Notes under the pieces: model-generated
What the model was told of the DNA's origin: nothing
Databases searched by the model: none
What the model saw: only the letters and a program-made list of their open reading frames with translations
Shown: positions 46,729-56,867 of the stretch, in pieces
Numbering within the stretch: the stretch's first letter is position 1
Layout of the letters: every line of letters begins with the position of its first letter
Made by a program: the position numbers and the translations under genes
DNA from: Bacillota bacterium
Lineage (GTDB): Bacteria > Bacillota_A > Clostridia > Lachnospirales > Lachnospiraceae
Reading direction: 5' to 3'
DNA length: 64,000 bases
NCBI GenBank assembly: GCA_023407175.1
Contig: JAEYMU010000058.1
Span: forward strand, 1-64,000

Positions 46729-48303
46729 ATGAATATCTTTTTGGTAGATGATGATGAAATCATTCGAATGGGATTAAGAAGTATCATTGAAAAAAGCGAT
46801 CTTAATTGCACGGTAGTCGGTGAAGCCTCTGACGGAGAATTAGCACTGCAAGGGCTGGAGCAATGCAGTGATTCTATTGATTTACTGATTACGGATATTC
46901 GTATGCCGGTTATGGATGGGCTGGAATTAATCAAGCAAGTCAGGGAGAAAGAGAAATTTCAGCTAATGAAGATCATTGTGTTAAGCGGCTATGATGAATT
47001 CAAGTATGTAAGAAGCGCTTTCATGGACGGAGCGGTGGATTATCTGTTAAAGCCGATTAATAAGAATGAATTTCTTGAGATTTTAAAGAAGATACAGGAA
47101 GCCGTAGATTATGAGGCGGAGATGGAAAACAACCGTAAGGAAAGCCATCAATTGTTTGTTGCGGCTACCTTAAATCAATTATTTCATAATCCCATGAAAA
47201 ATAAAGTCGAGGAAGAGAAGAATCTAAAAAAAGCAGGCGTAAATCTGGACCAGGATTATTATTTTGTGATGATATGCCGTATTGACAATTTTTACAAGCA
47301 AAATCTGGAGCATATGGAATACGCGGGAGCCTTGGATAAGATATATCACCACATCGAGAAATGGAAGAAGGGGCAGGAGGACTATCGGCTGCTCCAATAT
47401 ATTAACCGGACGGAAATTGTTTATCTCATATCCGCATCGGAGGAGATAAGCCCCTCCCTGATTTCCCATGAGCTTTATCAGGAGCTTTGTAAGGCGGAGA
47501 TAGCAGATACCACCTATACCCTTGGTGCAGGAAACGTATCTATAGGGCTTGAGAACGCAAAGCTGGCCTACCAGGAGGCGCTGGATGCCGCGGAAGCAAG
47601 ATTCTATCTGGGACGCAGCCACTGCATCTCCTATAACGAGGTGAAGGATAAGACAATCGATTTAAATTACAATCTGGAGCCTAATTTAAACAAGCTGACC
47701 CAGTATATTGAGTTATATGATTATATTAACTGCAAGAAAATAATTGATGCTATATTTTTAGATCTGGGCTATATCAAGGCCATCAAATTCCGGCGATATA
47801 TGAGGGAGCTTATGGATTTACTGATCCTTCGGGTAAAGGATTTTCAGGAGGCTCTGCTTTGCTGTGCCCATGAATACCAGTTTTATCTGGAGAATATCAA
47901 TACCTACAATGAGTTAAAAGCCTACCTTAGCGCTGTGATTAAGGATGTCGTCGACTACATCAGAAATGAGCGGGAAAAGCGCAGCAAAATCAGGATAGAA
48001 ATGGCTAAGAAATACATTTCAGAGCATTACAAGGAAGGTATTACCCTAAATGATGTGGCAGATTACATAGAGCTGAATGCATCCTATTTCAGTAATTTAT
48101 TCAAGACAGAGGTGGGAACGAATTTTTCTGATTATCTTCTGGAGGTCAGAATGCGGATGGCCAGAAAGCTGTTAAGGGATCCTACAATCAAGGTTTACGA
48201 AATCGGATGTATGGTCGGCTATGAGGATGCTGTATCCTTTGGCCGGGCCTTCAAGAAGAAGGTGGGCATGTCGCCCAAGGAATACCGGGATACGGTCTAT
48301 TAA
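46729..48303 (+). CDS. YesN-type response regulator (receiver + AraC DNA-binding)
   Basis: A 524-aa protein with TTTGGAGG before the ATG. The receiver has phospho-acceptor Asp56 (LLITDIRMPVMDG), Ser in VLSGYDEFKYV and Lys in LLKPINK. The middle ~130-420 is the variable YesN-like linker. The C-terminal AraC-type double helix-turn-helix (~420-524) contains ITLNDVADYIELNASYFSNLF and VYEIGCMVGYEDAVSFGRAF. It is the prime candidate to bind the 19-bp motif before four transcription units of the locus, activated by the divergent YesM kinase. Confidence 0.92.
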   Translation: MNIFLVDDDEIIRMGLRSIIEKSDLNCTVVGEASDGELALQGLEQCSDSIDLLITDIRMPVMDGLELIKQVREKEKFQLMKIIVLSGYDEFKYVRSAFMDGAVDYLLKPINKNEFLEILKKIQEAVDYEAEMENNRKESHQLFVAATLNQLFHNPMKNKVEEEKNLKKAGVNLDQDYYFVMICRIDNFYKQNLEHMEYAGALDKIYHHIEKWKKGQEDYRLLQYINRTEIVYLISASEEISPSLISHELYQELCKAEIADTTYTLGAGNVSIGLENAKLAYQEALDAAEARFYLGRSHCISYNEVKDKTIDLNYNLEPNLNKLTQYIELYDYINCKKIIDAIFLDLGYIKAIKFRRYMRELMDLLILRVKDFQEALLCCAHEYQFYLENINTYNELKAYLSAVIKDVVDYIRNEREKRSKIRIEMAKKYISEHYKEGITLNDVADYIELNASYFSNLFKTEVGTNFSDYLLEVRMRMARKLLRDPTIKVYEIGCMVGYEDAVSFGRAFKKKVGMSPKEYRDTVY

Positions 48304-48345
48304 AAAAGTGGAATACTTTACCAAAAATTTGCTTTGTACAAAATA

Positions 48346-48398
48346 TGGTATAGAAATACAAAAAACTGCAATTGAACAGAGGGATATCTCCATAATAA
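48346..48398 (+). promoter_or_regulatory. Mannan-locus motif copy 2 and promoter
   Basis: TGGTATAGAAATACAAAAA at 48346-48364. A -10-like TAATAA begins at 48393, 47 bp from the motif start (49 in the other three copies). GH26 gene start is 66 bp after the motif. Confidence 0.6.
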
Positions 48399-48429
48399 AC
48401 TTAGGGTATCAAACATATGGAGGTGTTTT

Positions 48430-49836
48430 ATGAAAAGAGCAATTAAATTACTTATGGGGACAGCATTTATGCTAGTTTTAGTTTATGCTTCAAATCTTAT
48501 TCCTGAAACAAAAAGCTCCGCAGCGGGTGAGAATTTGGCTTACCAAAAAACAGTGACAGTATCATCGACACAATCCTCTTCTTATGCTGGCTCCTATGCG
48601 GTGGATGCCAACGGAACCACCAGATGGGCCTCTTCCTATGCCGACTACCAGTACATTATTGTGGACCTGGGTAAAAATTATTCGGTATCCTCGGTAAAGC
48701 TTGCCTGGGAAGCGGCCTATGCATCACAGTTCCAGGTGCAGACCTCAACAGATAATTCGACTTGGACAACAGTTTATTCCAACTACAGTGCGACGGGAGG
48801 AACCCAGACCATTTCTTTCACGGCAGCAACGGCAAGATATGTGAAGGTTTATTGTATCAAGCGGGCAACCAGCTACGGATTTTCTTTATATGAATTTGAA
48901 ATTTATGGGAGCAGCGGTTCTGGAGGTGGAAGTACAGGCACCAATAAGGTATTGGATTATTTAAAGAGCATCAGCGGAAGCAAAACAGTCATCGGAATCC
49001 ATAACAGAGAACCTAATTCCGATCCGGATGTACAGACAGAGAAAGCATATTCCATTACCGGGCAATATCCGGGACTTTGGAGCGGGGATTTCCTGTTCTC
49101 TTCCTCGGATGTGGCAAATCGCTGGACTATGATCTATGAATGTAAAAGGCAATGGGATAACGGCTCTATCGTTCAGATCATGATGCATGTAGTTCCTCCG
49201 ACACAGTCCGAGCCCGGGAACTGGGACGGCGGAGTGGTAAGCAAGCTGACTGATTCACAGTGGAGCACTCTGATTACCGATGGTGGTACCTTAAATACCG
49301 CATGGAAGAAGCGGCTGGATACCTATGCGACCTACCTTCAATATCTGAAAGACAATGGAGTAATCGTATTATTCCGTCCCTTCCATGAGATGAATCAGAG
49401 CCAGTTCTGGTGGGCAGGAAGAACCGGAAGCAACGGTACGGCAGCTCTTTACAGACTGACACACGATTATCTGGTCAATGTCAAGGGCCTGACCAACCTG
49501 ATCTGGGTATGGGATATGCAGGATTTGGATTATAACTGGAGCGTTTATAATCCTGGCAATGATTACTGGGATATCTTTGCACTGGACGTATACAACGGAG
49601 ACGGATTTACCACACAAAAATATAACACGGCACTTTCGGTAGCAGGCGACAAACCGATTGCAATCGGAGAGTGCGCTGTGCTTCCTACGGCAAGTCAGCT
49701 GGCTTCGCAGCCGAGATGGGTATTTTGTATGAGCTGGGCGGAGCTGACCTTTAGCAGTAATACAAATTCGGCGATTCAGAATTTATATTGGGCAACCAAT
49801 GTTCTTGTCAGAAACGAATTGCCCAGCTTCAAGTAA
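48430..49836 (+). CDS. Secreted GH26 beta-mannanase with N-terminal discoidin-type module
   Basis: A 468-aa protein. Signal peptide ~1-33 (TAFMLVLVYASNLIP). An F5/8 type C / CBM32-like domain spans ~35-163 (NLAYQKTVTVSST; RYVKVYCIKRAT; LYEFEIYG), then a Gly/Ser linker (SGSGGGSTG), then a GH26 catalytic domain ~172-468. Acid/base Glu320 is in FRPFHEMNQ, and the nucleophile Glu414 is in AIGECAV. GH26 enzymes mainly hydrolyse beta-1,4-mannan, with some acting on mixed-linkage glucan or xylan. A strong terminator follows. Expression is probably driven by the motif promoter at 48346. Confidence 0.88.
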   Translation: MKRAIKLLMGTAFMLVLVYASNLIPETKSSAAGENLAYQKTVTVSSTQSSSYAGSYAVDANGTTRWASSYADYQYIIVDLGKNYSVSSVKLAWEAAYASQFQVQTSTDNSTWTTVYSNYSATGGTQTISFTAATARYVKVYCIKRATSYGFSLYEFEIYGSSGSGGGSTGTNKVLDYLKSISGSKTVIGIHNREPNSDPDVQTEKAYSITGQYPGLWSGDFLFSSSDVANRWTMIYECKRQWDNGSIVQIMMHVVPPTQSEPGNWDGGVVSKLTDSQWSTLITDGGTLNTAWKKRLDTYATYLQYLKDNGVIVLFRPFHEMNQSQFWWAGRTGSNGTAALYRLTHDYLVNVKGLTNLIWVWDMQDLDYNWSVYNPGNDYWDIFALDVYNGDGFTTQKYNTALSVAGDKPIAIGECAVLPTASQLASQPRWVFCMSWAELTFSSNTNSAIQNLYWATNVLVRNELPSFK

Positions 49837-49902
49837 GCCGATAAAGGCATAAAGCTTTATCAAAAAAGACTGTTTTGAATAAAGCAGTCTCATAAACAAG
49901 AA

Positions 49903-49948
49903 AATGCGCCCTGAATGGCTTTTAAAGCCTGACAGGGCGTATTTTTTA
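49903..49948 (+). terminator. Terminator after the GH26 gene
   Basis: AATGCGCCCTG/CAGGGCGTATT stem (11 bp, one wobble) with an inner GGCTTTTAAAGCC palindrome, followed by TTTTTT. Confidence 0.8.
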
Positions 49949-49961
49949 TGCAACTAAAAAA

Positions 49962-50016
49962 ATGTATATAAATACAAACCAGGGTAATTAATTTAGGAAA
50001 ACCCTTATGCTACGAT
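49962..50016 (+). promoter_or_regulatory. Mannan-locus motif copy 3 and promoter
   Basis: ATGTATATAAATACAAACC at 49962-49980. The -10-like TACGAT (50011-50016) starts 49 bp from the motif start. The GH5-type gene begins at 50083. Confidence 0.65.
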
Positions 50017-50082
50017 AAAAGGGTCATTGGATACAAACGCTGATTACAAAGCGTAAATATTATGAAAAGGAGAGGATAAGAG

Positions 50083-53000
50083 ATGAAAGGACACAAACTA
50101 AAATCATCAATTGCTAAGCTGCTCGTCGCATTTATTGCTGTTTTATCAGTGGCTGTTATTGCACCCGCAGTAGCAGACGCAATATCGACACCTGCACTTA
50201 GTAAGACATCACGCACAATCCTGGTGGGAAAGACCTACGATTTTAATGTTAAAAACAAGATTGCAGGCTCAACCTATACCTGGACATCCAGCGACAGCAA
50301 GGTTGCCAGGGTTAGCCAGAAGGGAGTTGTAACCGGTGTCAGTAAGGGCACTGCAACAATTACCCTTAAGGTGAAAGCTCCCAGGAAGACCTATACCTTA
50401 AAGGCTAAGGTTACAATCCGTAAGGGCGCTTCAAAAATTCAGATTAATAATAAGGTTACGGCACTGAATGTCGGACAGAAATACAATTTGAACAGAACAC
50501 TGACACCTTCCACCTCCAATGACAAGACAACCTGGACAACCAGCGATGCCTCCGTTGCTTCACCGGATGCAAGCGGTAAGTTCACGGCTTTAAAGGAAGG
50601 TACGGTAACAATCACGGCAACTACACTCAGCGGAGCAAAGGATTCCGTGACGATTCAGGTAGTGGATGCTGCGGGTACTGTTGCAACTCAAGGTGAATTG
50701 AGTGCGCTGCTTGGAAGCGGTGCAGCCCAGATAACTCTGAAGACCGATGCCGAAGAAGAGTTTACGATAGCGGCCGGTAATGATACAAATCAGAAGCTGG
50801 ATGTATATGCCCCGAATGCAAGCGTAACAAACTATGCCAAATTCAAAAAGATTGAGATTTGGAATATCAAGTCTGATACCTGGACGGAAAAAGCTTCGGA
50901 TAATGTATTGATGATACATGATACCGATGCAAGAGTGGTAATCGATGCCGGTTCCAGTGTATCCATCGAGACAACTGCAGAAGGAGCAAAGCTCAAGGTT
51001 GTAAATAACGGTGTTATTCAGGAACTCGTAGTAAGCAAGGATGCATCCATAGAGATTACCGGTACATCAAGTCAGGCAATACCGGTAACGATTGGTGCTG
51101 CCGGAGTAAAGATTACATCAAGTGTTCCGCTTGCCGTAACAGCAACTGAAAAATGTGAGCTGGTTCTCCTTTCAGGAGCAGAGAAAACTACAGTTTCAGT
51201 TGCATCGGAAGCTGCGGTTCCTGCAATTCAGGGTAATGTTACTATTAATGTTACCATAGGCTCGGGAGAAACGGCAACAACCAAGACAGTAACCGGAACA
51301 GCCATCGGGACATCAACAGGCAGCAGCGGAAGCAGCGGCGGCGGTAATTCCGGCCAGACAACAACACAGGCCTTTCTGTCAAAGTACGGTATTACATTAG
51401 ATACTGCCGGCGGCAGGGAATTTGTAACAACCTTTTCAAATTACATCACTGCCGAAGGCACTAAGCTGATGGATGGCAGTAAGGAATTGAAATTTGTATC
51501 CCTGAATTATCCCCAGGCTACCTCGGATAATGCATGGGAGCAGGCGAATGCCATTAAGACCATTAAAGCAATGGGCGGGAATGTCACAAGAACCTATACC
51601 ATTCCTGTTTATAATGGAACCAATGCGGCTACCGCTTATGTAACAGGTGTCGATTCGGAAGGTAACCTGATTTACAATGAGGATGCCCTGAATAAATTGG
51701 ACAGTCTGTTAAGTATCTGTAACAAATATGGAATCCATGTAATTATTCCGTTGGTAGACCATTGGCATTGGGTTGGAGGTATTGACGGTTATTGCCGTCT
51801 GGCAGGAATCACAATCAACACATCCTCCGGCTTTGATTCAAATGCATGGCAATTCTATACAAATGAGACAGCAATCGGTTATTTCGAACAAATGATTTCT
51901 CATTTAATGGAAAGAGTAAATACGGTTTCCGGTATCAAATATAAGGATGATCCGGCGGTTATCTGCTGGGAGACAGGGAATGAAATTGCGGCCTATGACA
52001 GCACATCAGCTCCTAAGTTTTCCCAGACATGGACAACTGAGGTCGCAGCTCACTTAAAGAGCACCGGCATCCGTCAACTGGTACTGGACGGAAAGATGGA
52101 CGCCACCGCAGAATCCTTAAAGGACTCTAATGTGGATATTCTGGGCAGTCATTATTATACCGGCTCCTATCCGGAAAAATTAAAGAAGGATACGGCCCTT
52201 TCCTTTAATAATGGAACGACACAGGTGTTCGATGACAACGAAAATCCGGTGCCGGGCAAGCCATTTATCTTAGGTGAATTCGGTGCCTATACCAGTGCTT
52301 CCAGCGTGGAGAAGGTATTCAGTACCGGTCTGGAGATTGGAACAAATGGTATGATGATGTGGAGCTTAAGAGCCCATAAGGACGGATACGGTTATTACTT
52401 CCATCCGGAGGATCCGGGCAATTGGGCGGCTTATCATTGGCCGGGCTTCCCTTCCGGAGACTATTACGATGAAACCAATATTCTTCGTACCATCTATGCT
52501 TATGCCCAGGTTGTCAACGGTAAGGCGGCTGACATTACAGCGGCAAAAGCGATGGCAATTCCTGCCCCGGAGACAGAGGAGGCTCCGCTGCTGTATGAGA
52601 TCACTACAGTGGGTGACATTCAGTGGAGAGGTGTTGTCGGCGGAGCCTGGTATGAGATACAGAGAACGGAAGGCGCTGCTGCTTCCAATAGTGAATGGGT
52701 AACGATTGCGGACGAATCAGATTATGTTTATGATTCCGGACGTAACTGGGAAGATAAAAGCGTTCCCTGTATTGCGGGTTACCATGATGAAACTGCAATC
52801 ACCGGTAAGACCTATTCTTATCGTCTGAGAGCCTGCAATGAAGCGGGCGTAGGCTTATGGTCCAATGTTGTAACTACAGAGTCGGCACAGCATGTGGTCG
52901 TGGATAATCTGGATCTGATTGCAGTGTCCAGCTCTGACCAGAATCCTATGGAAATCCGTAATACATACAGCTATGATCATTCAGCCAATGTGACGGTATC

Positions 53001-56000
53001 CGGCGGTGTTCTCCAGAATACCTCGGATACGGAAGGATATATTACCTATAGTGCAAGAATTCCGATAACTTCCATCGAAATTAAGACAAAGAATACCCCG
53101 GATGCTGCACCGAGAGTTTATGTATCCGGTGATGATATTCTTTATGAAGAAGTAACTGTTACAGGCTCGGGAAGTGACTATAAGGTAGCCGAATTACCGG
53201 AGGGTATCTATTTCGCCAGAGTTTATATAGCTGCAGCTAATGGCTGCATGCTGGATTCTGTTAAGACAGTATATACCTATACCGGTGCTGCAGGTGAGCT
53301 GTATCAGTATCAGGAGCTGGCAAAGGATGTATTGATTCAGGATGAATCCTTTGATGCAGAGGCTCCCAGCTATGCCTATAAATCTGCCAACTTGTCCTTA
53401 CTTACGGACGGACAGGTATCGGGACTTGCCACAACGGATGATGCTTCTGCTGCCTTGATTTATAAAACGGCAGCGGATATGACCTCCTACCGTGTAACTG
53501 CATACCAGAAGGATGGCGCGGTACCCGTTGTAGAAGTCTCCATGGACGGAGTGAGCTGGAATATGGTAGCTGCTCTGGCTGATACGGCCGTGGCAGGAGA
53601 TTATACGAAATATATTTATGCCAATGTCGATGTGTCTGAAGCAACACGTTATCTTAGAATTACCTACCCCGAGGCAAAGGGAGCTGTTGTGATCGGCTCT
53701 GTAGAGGTGGGGGCCGGCTCCAAGAGGCTTCCGATGCAGGATAAATCTCCGGCGAATGTTCTGGAAGACGGTGAATTCTACTTTGGAAGTGATGCAAAAT
53801 TAGCGGCAGCTTACCAGACGAATGCTTCTTCTGTAACGAAGAGTCTGACAAATGCAGATTTCTCCGGCTATGACGTATTATATGCATGGGTGAAGGGTGA
53901 TAAATCAGGTAATAAGCTGACCTTATCCCTGACCGATGGAAATGGTGTGGTGTGGACAGCCACTCAGGTATTATCTGATAATACAGGCGCTATGATGAAA
54001 TTTGATTTCCAGGATTTAATCCCAGACACAGCAAATGCCGAGCGGGATTTCAGTGCAATCAAGGACTTTACCATAGGCATAGAGGGAGCCTCCTCTGTAG
54101 CCATCAGCCTTGACAAAACGAACTTCTATACCGGCAATTACGGTGTGAAGCTAAGCTATATGAAGGGCTCTGGGACATCAAGCATCAGTCTGGATAATAT
54201 CTATGTAGGAAGTCTGACCAAGGTAGATGATTATGAAGGCTATAATGGGGCGAATTCTCTGCTTCAGGCTGCTTATTCGAGAAATACCGGCGGCGGTGCC
54301 CTGACCCTAAGTCTGGATCCTGCAGTAAAATCAGAGGGCTCCTATGGACTTAAACTGGAATACAATTATAATGGCAAGGGCTATGCGGGGGCAACAAAGT
54401 CTATGGATTATCTGAATCTGAAGGATTATGACGGCTTCAAGCTATGGTATATGGGCGATGGCTCGGGCAATTCCCTGACCTTCCAGATACAGACCTCCGA
54501 CGGACTTAGCTGGGAAGCAATCGGTTACATGGACGGTGTAGGTCCTACAGAGCTTTATATGCCCTTTGATTCCTTTGTTGCACCCAGTTGGGATCCAAGA
54601 GAGGGAGGACTGGATAAGAGTTTAAATATTGTAGCATTTTCTATTTATACGAATAAGGTAGGCTCCGGCTCTGAAACCGGAACAATCTATTTTGATGATA
54701 TCAAGGGCGCTAATTTTGTAGAGGAGCTGGCAACTGCGCAAGTAAAGCTGACAACACAGGATGCAGAGACAATTACCTCTTTCCCTTATACAGTAGAGGG
54801 CACGGCGGCCTATGTGAAGTATGTCACATTAAAAATAGGTACAAAGACCATTAATATTCCTGTACAGGAGGATGGAACCTGGAGCTACACCATCCAGAAA
54901 GAGGATAAAATCTACAATACGGACAGCCTTGCCGTATCCGCTTCCATTCTGTACCACAACTATAACAGGGATCCGATTAGTACGGACAGTATTACCTTGA
55001 AGGTTCAGGTACCGGATAATGAAGAACCGGTGAGTGTGGTTTATGAAAATTACGCAAAGAATGCTGACTTCTCCGGCGGCTTTACCGATTGGACCGCAGA
55101 TGGCTTTGCTGTTTCCGATGGTGTTGCCAATAAGATAGAAAACGGTGCTTTCGTATGCTGGAGCAACGATGCATACCAGGGAACGCTTTCGCAGACACTA
55201 ACGGTTCCTAACGGTATTTATACATTAAAAGCAACGATGAGGGTAAAGAGCGGCTTTAATGACGCAAGAATGAGCCTTTCCTCCGGCTCGCTGACCGTCT
55301 CGTCCACTTTCCTTGATACCAGTGATGCGGAAAAGACGATTTCCCTGAGTAAAACCATTGAAGTAAGGAATCACCAGATTACCATCAGCTTTTACGCGGA
55401 TGCTCCGGCAGGAGGTCTGGTATTCATGGTAGATAACGTGGAGCTGAATAAGATAGGTGAGGTTAACCTTCTTACCAACAGCGATTTCAGCTCTTTAGGA
55501 ACAGAGTGGCCGAATCTGCCTGTCGGCTGGGATATGGCTTATACCGGAGGAGATGGCTGGTCCCCGATTAAGGGAGAGAACGGTACCTTTATCGGTTATG
55601 CAGATTCAGCATATACCTTTACACTTTCCCAGAGTATTGCCGATGTGGAGCCTGGAGTATATGAATTAACTGCGGATGTGACCTTGAACAGCTCCGCAGC
55701 TACTCTGGTTAATTCTCTTATCTTTTCGGCTAACGGAACCGGAGTTTCGGCATCCGCCGATGTATTAAGCTCTATTTCAGCGGGCACAGGAGCAAAATTA
55801 GGGAATATTACGGTGAATGAAAACACGTCGGTAACGGTAACTATCACCGGAGATATTGGCTTAAAGGGACTTTCCCTTGATAATGTGAAGCTTGTAAAAA
55901 CGGGTGATTTACCTCCGAAGAATTATATCACCAACGGTGACTTCACCTCCTTAGGGACAGAATGGCCGAACCTGCCTGTCGGCTGGGATACGGCTTATAC

Positions 56001-56850
56001 CGGAGGAGATGGCTGGTCCCCGATTAAGGGAGAGAATGGTACCCTTGTCGGTTATGCAACTGCACCCTACACCTTTACACTATCCCAGGAGGTAACAGGA
56101 CTGGCAAGCGGGTATTATAAGCTCACGGCAAGCATTAAGCTGAATGACGGTCCTGTAAATGATGTTATTGTGAGAGTAATGGCCGGGGATACGGTGCTTT
56201 CCGAAATAAGCGTATACAGTAGATTGGCAGTAAATACTCCGGTTACTGTCTCCCTGGAGAATATCCCTGTCTCCACAGAGGCAATTACAGTTATCATCTA
56301 CGGCGATATTGCATCAAAGGGCATGGCAATTGACGATGTCTCCTTGATCCGTACCGGCGATCTGCCTGCGGTTAATTATATTAAGAATCCAAGCTTTGAA
56401 GCGGACTCAGCTGCAGTAACAGGCGATATGATTACGGACTGGGTGGCTACGGACAGCTGGGGAACCGGTACCTTAAGTAAGACAGAAGCAGGCGGATATG
56501 ACGGTAATTATGCCTTAAGCCGCTGGTACTCCGAGCCTTATACGGCAACCAATACCCAGACCTTAACCGATTTGCCTTCCGGCATCTATACTTTGACGGC
56601 ATGGGCAATGAGCAAGGCCGCGGAAAGCGGTAAGCCTTACCTTATTACAACCATAAGCATTCAGGTGAATGGTCAGGAGATAGGCACAGTACAGGTAGCT
56701 GCGGATCAGAGCTGGAAGCAGTATGGGATCAGCAATATCGAGATCAAAGATACCGATACGGTAACTGTTATCATTGATACCAATGATACGGTGGGCGGCG
56801 GTTGGACCAAGATCGATCTGATCGAGCTGAACAAGGTGTCGGAGCTGTAA
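50083..56850 (+). CDS. Very large secreted multimodular GH5-type glycoside hydrolase
   Basis: A 2255-aa protein; AAGGAGAGG precedes the ATG. Signal peptide ~1-33. Two bacterial Ig-like (Big_2) modules span ~36-205 (TYTWTSSDSKVARVSQKGVV). A region I cannot name and a Ser/Gly linker end at ~425. A clan GH-A, GH5-like catalytic domain (~430-815) has acid/base Glu634 (CWETGNE) and nucleophile Glu732 (ILGEFGAY). Then come an FN3-like module (~830-950), discoidin-like segments, two CBM11/CIA-like modules (~1220-1560), and four CBM4/9/22-like modules (~1660-2255), two of which share a near-identical segment. No SLH, dockerin or sortase signal was seen, so retention would rely on the binding modules. 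Mannan as substrate is inferred from the locus; cellulose or xyloglucan is possible. Confidence 0.85.
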   Translation: MKGHKLKSSIAKLLVAFIAVLSVAVIAPAVADAISTPALSKTSRTILVGKTYDFNVKNKIAGSTYTWTSSDSKVARVSQKGVVTGVSKGTATITLKVKAPRKTYTLKAKVTIRKGASKIQINNKVTALNVGQKYNLNRTLTPSTSNDKTTWTTSDASVASPDASGKFTALKEGTVTITATTLSGAKDSVTIQVVDAAGTVATQGELSALLGSGAAQITLKTDAEEEFTIAAGNDTNQKLDVYAPNASVTNYAKFKKIEIWNIKSDTWTEKASDNVLMIHDTDARVVIDAGSSVSIETTAEGAKLKVVNNGVIQELVVSKDASIEITGTSSQAIPVTIGAAGVKITSSVPLAVTATEKCELVLLSGAEKTTVSVASEAAVPAIQGNVTINVTIGSGETATTKTVTGTAIGTSTGSSGSSGGGNSGQTTTQAFLSKYGITLDTAGGREFVTTFSNYITAEGTKLMDGSKELKFVSLNYPQATSDNAWEQANAIKTIKAMGGNVTRTYTIPVYNGTNAATAYVTGVDSEGNLIYNEDALNKLDSLLSICNKYGIHVIIPLVDHWHWVGGIDGYCRLAGITINTSSGFDSNAWQFYTNETAIGYFEQMISHLMERVNTVSGIKYKDDPAVICWETGNEIAAYDSTSAPKFSQTWTTEVAAHLKSTGIRQLVLDGKMDATAESLKDSNVDILGSHYYTGSYPEKLKKDTALSFNNGTTQVFDDNENPVPGKPFILGEFGAYTSASSVEKVFSTGLEIGTNGMMMWSLRAHKDGYGYYFHPEDPGNWAAYHWPGFPSGDYYDETNILRTIYAYAQVVNGKAADITAAKAMAIPAPETEEAPLLYEITTVGDIQWRGVVGGAWYEIQRTEGAAASNSEWVTIADESDYVYDSGRNWEDKSVPCIAGYHDETAITGKTYSYRLRACNEAGVGLWSNVVTTESAQHVVVDNLDLIAVSSSDQNPMEIRNTYSYDHSANVTVSGGVLQNTSDTEGYITYSARIPITSIEIKTKNTPDAAPRVYVSGDDILYEEVTVTGSGSDYKVAELPEGIYFARVYIAAANGCMLDSVKTVYTYTGAAGELYQYQELAKDVLIQDESFDAEAPSYAYKSANLSLLTDGQVSGLATTDDASAALIYKTAADMTSYRVTAYQKDGAVPVVEVSMDGVSWNMVAALADTAVAGDYTKYIYANVDVSEATRYLRITYPEAKGAVVIGSVEVGAGSKRLPMQDKSPANVLEDGEFYFGSDAKLAAAYQTNASSVTKSLTNADFSGYDVLYAWVKGDKSGNKLTLSLTDGNGVVWTATQVLSDNTGAMMKFDFQDLIPDTANAERDFSAIKDFTIGIEGASSVAISLDKTNFYTGNYGVKLSYMKGSGTSSISLDNIYVGSLTKVDDYEGYNGANSLLQAAYSRNTGGGALTLSLDPAVKSEGSYGLKLEYNYNGKGYAGATKSMDYLNLKDYDGFKLWYMGDGSGNSLTFQIQTSDGLSWEAIGYMDGVGPTELYMPFDSFVAPSWDPREGGLDKSLNIVAFSIYTNKVGSGSETGTIYFDDIKGANFVEELATAQVKLTTQDAETITSFPYTVEGTAAYVKYVTLKIGTKTINIPVQEDGTWSYTIQKEDKIYNTDSLAVSASILYHNYNRDPISTDSITLKVQVPDNEEPVSVVYENYAKNADFSGGFTDWTADGFAVSDGVANKIENGAFVCWSNDAYQGTLSQTLTVPNGIYTLKATMRVKSGFNDARMSLSSGSLTVSSTFLDTSDAEKTISLSKTIEVRNHQITISFYADAPAGGLVFMVDNVELNKIGEVNLLTNSDFSSLGTEWPNLPVGWDMAYTGGDGWSPIKGENGTFIGYADSAYTFTLSQSIADVEPGVYELTADVTLNSSAATLVNSLIFSANGTGVSASADVLSSISAGTGAKLGNITVNENTSVTVTITGDIGLKGLSLDNVKLVKTGDLPPKNYITNGDFTSLGTEWPNLPVGWDTAYTGGDGWSPIKGENGTLVGYATAPYTFTLSQEVTGLASGYYKLTASIKLNDGPVNDVIVRVMAGDTVLSEISVYSRLAVNTPVTVSLENIPVSTEAITVIIYGDIASKGMAIDDVSLIRTGDLPAVNYIKNPSFEADSAAVTGDMITDWVATDSWGTGTLSKTEAGGYDGNYALSRWYSEPYTATNTQTLTDLPSGIYTLTAWAMSKAAESGKPYLITTISIQVNGQEIGTVQVAADQSWKQYGISNIEIKDTDTVTVIIDTNDTVGGGWTKIDLIELNKVSEL
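55495..56058 (+). repeat. Duplicated segment inside the GH5-type gene
   Basis: Bases 55495-55602 and 55951-56058 (108 bp each) differ at only about eight positions, several of them silent. Both encode LGTEWPNLPVGWD, then AYTGGDGWSPIKGENGT. They lie 456 bp apart, one binding module's length, so this is a recent or gene-converted tandem module duplication. Confidence 0.85.
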
Positions 56851-56867
56851 AGTATTCATCTAAAAAT

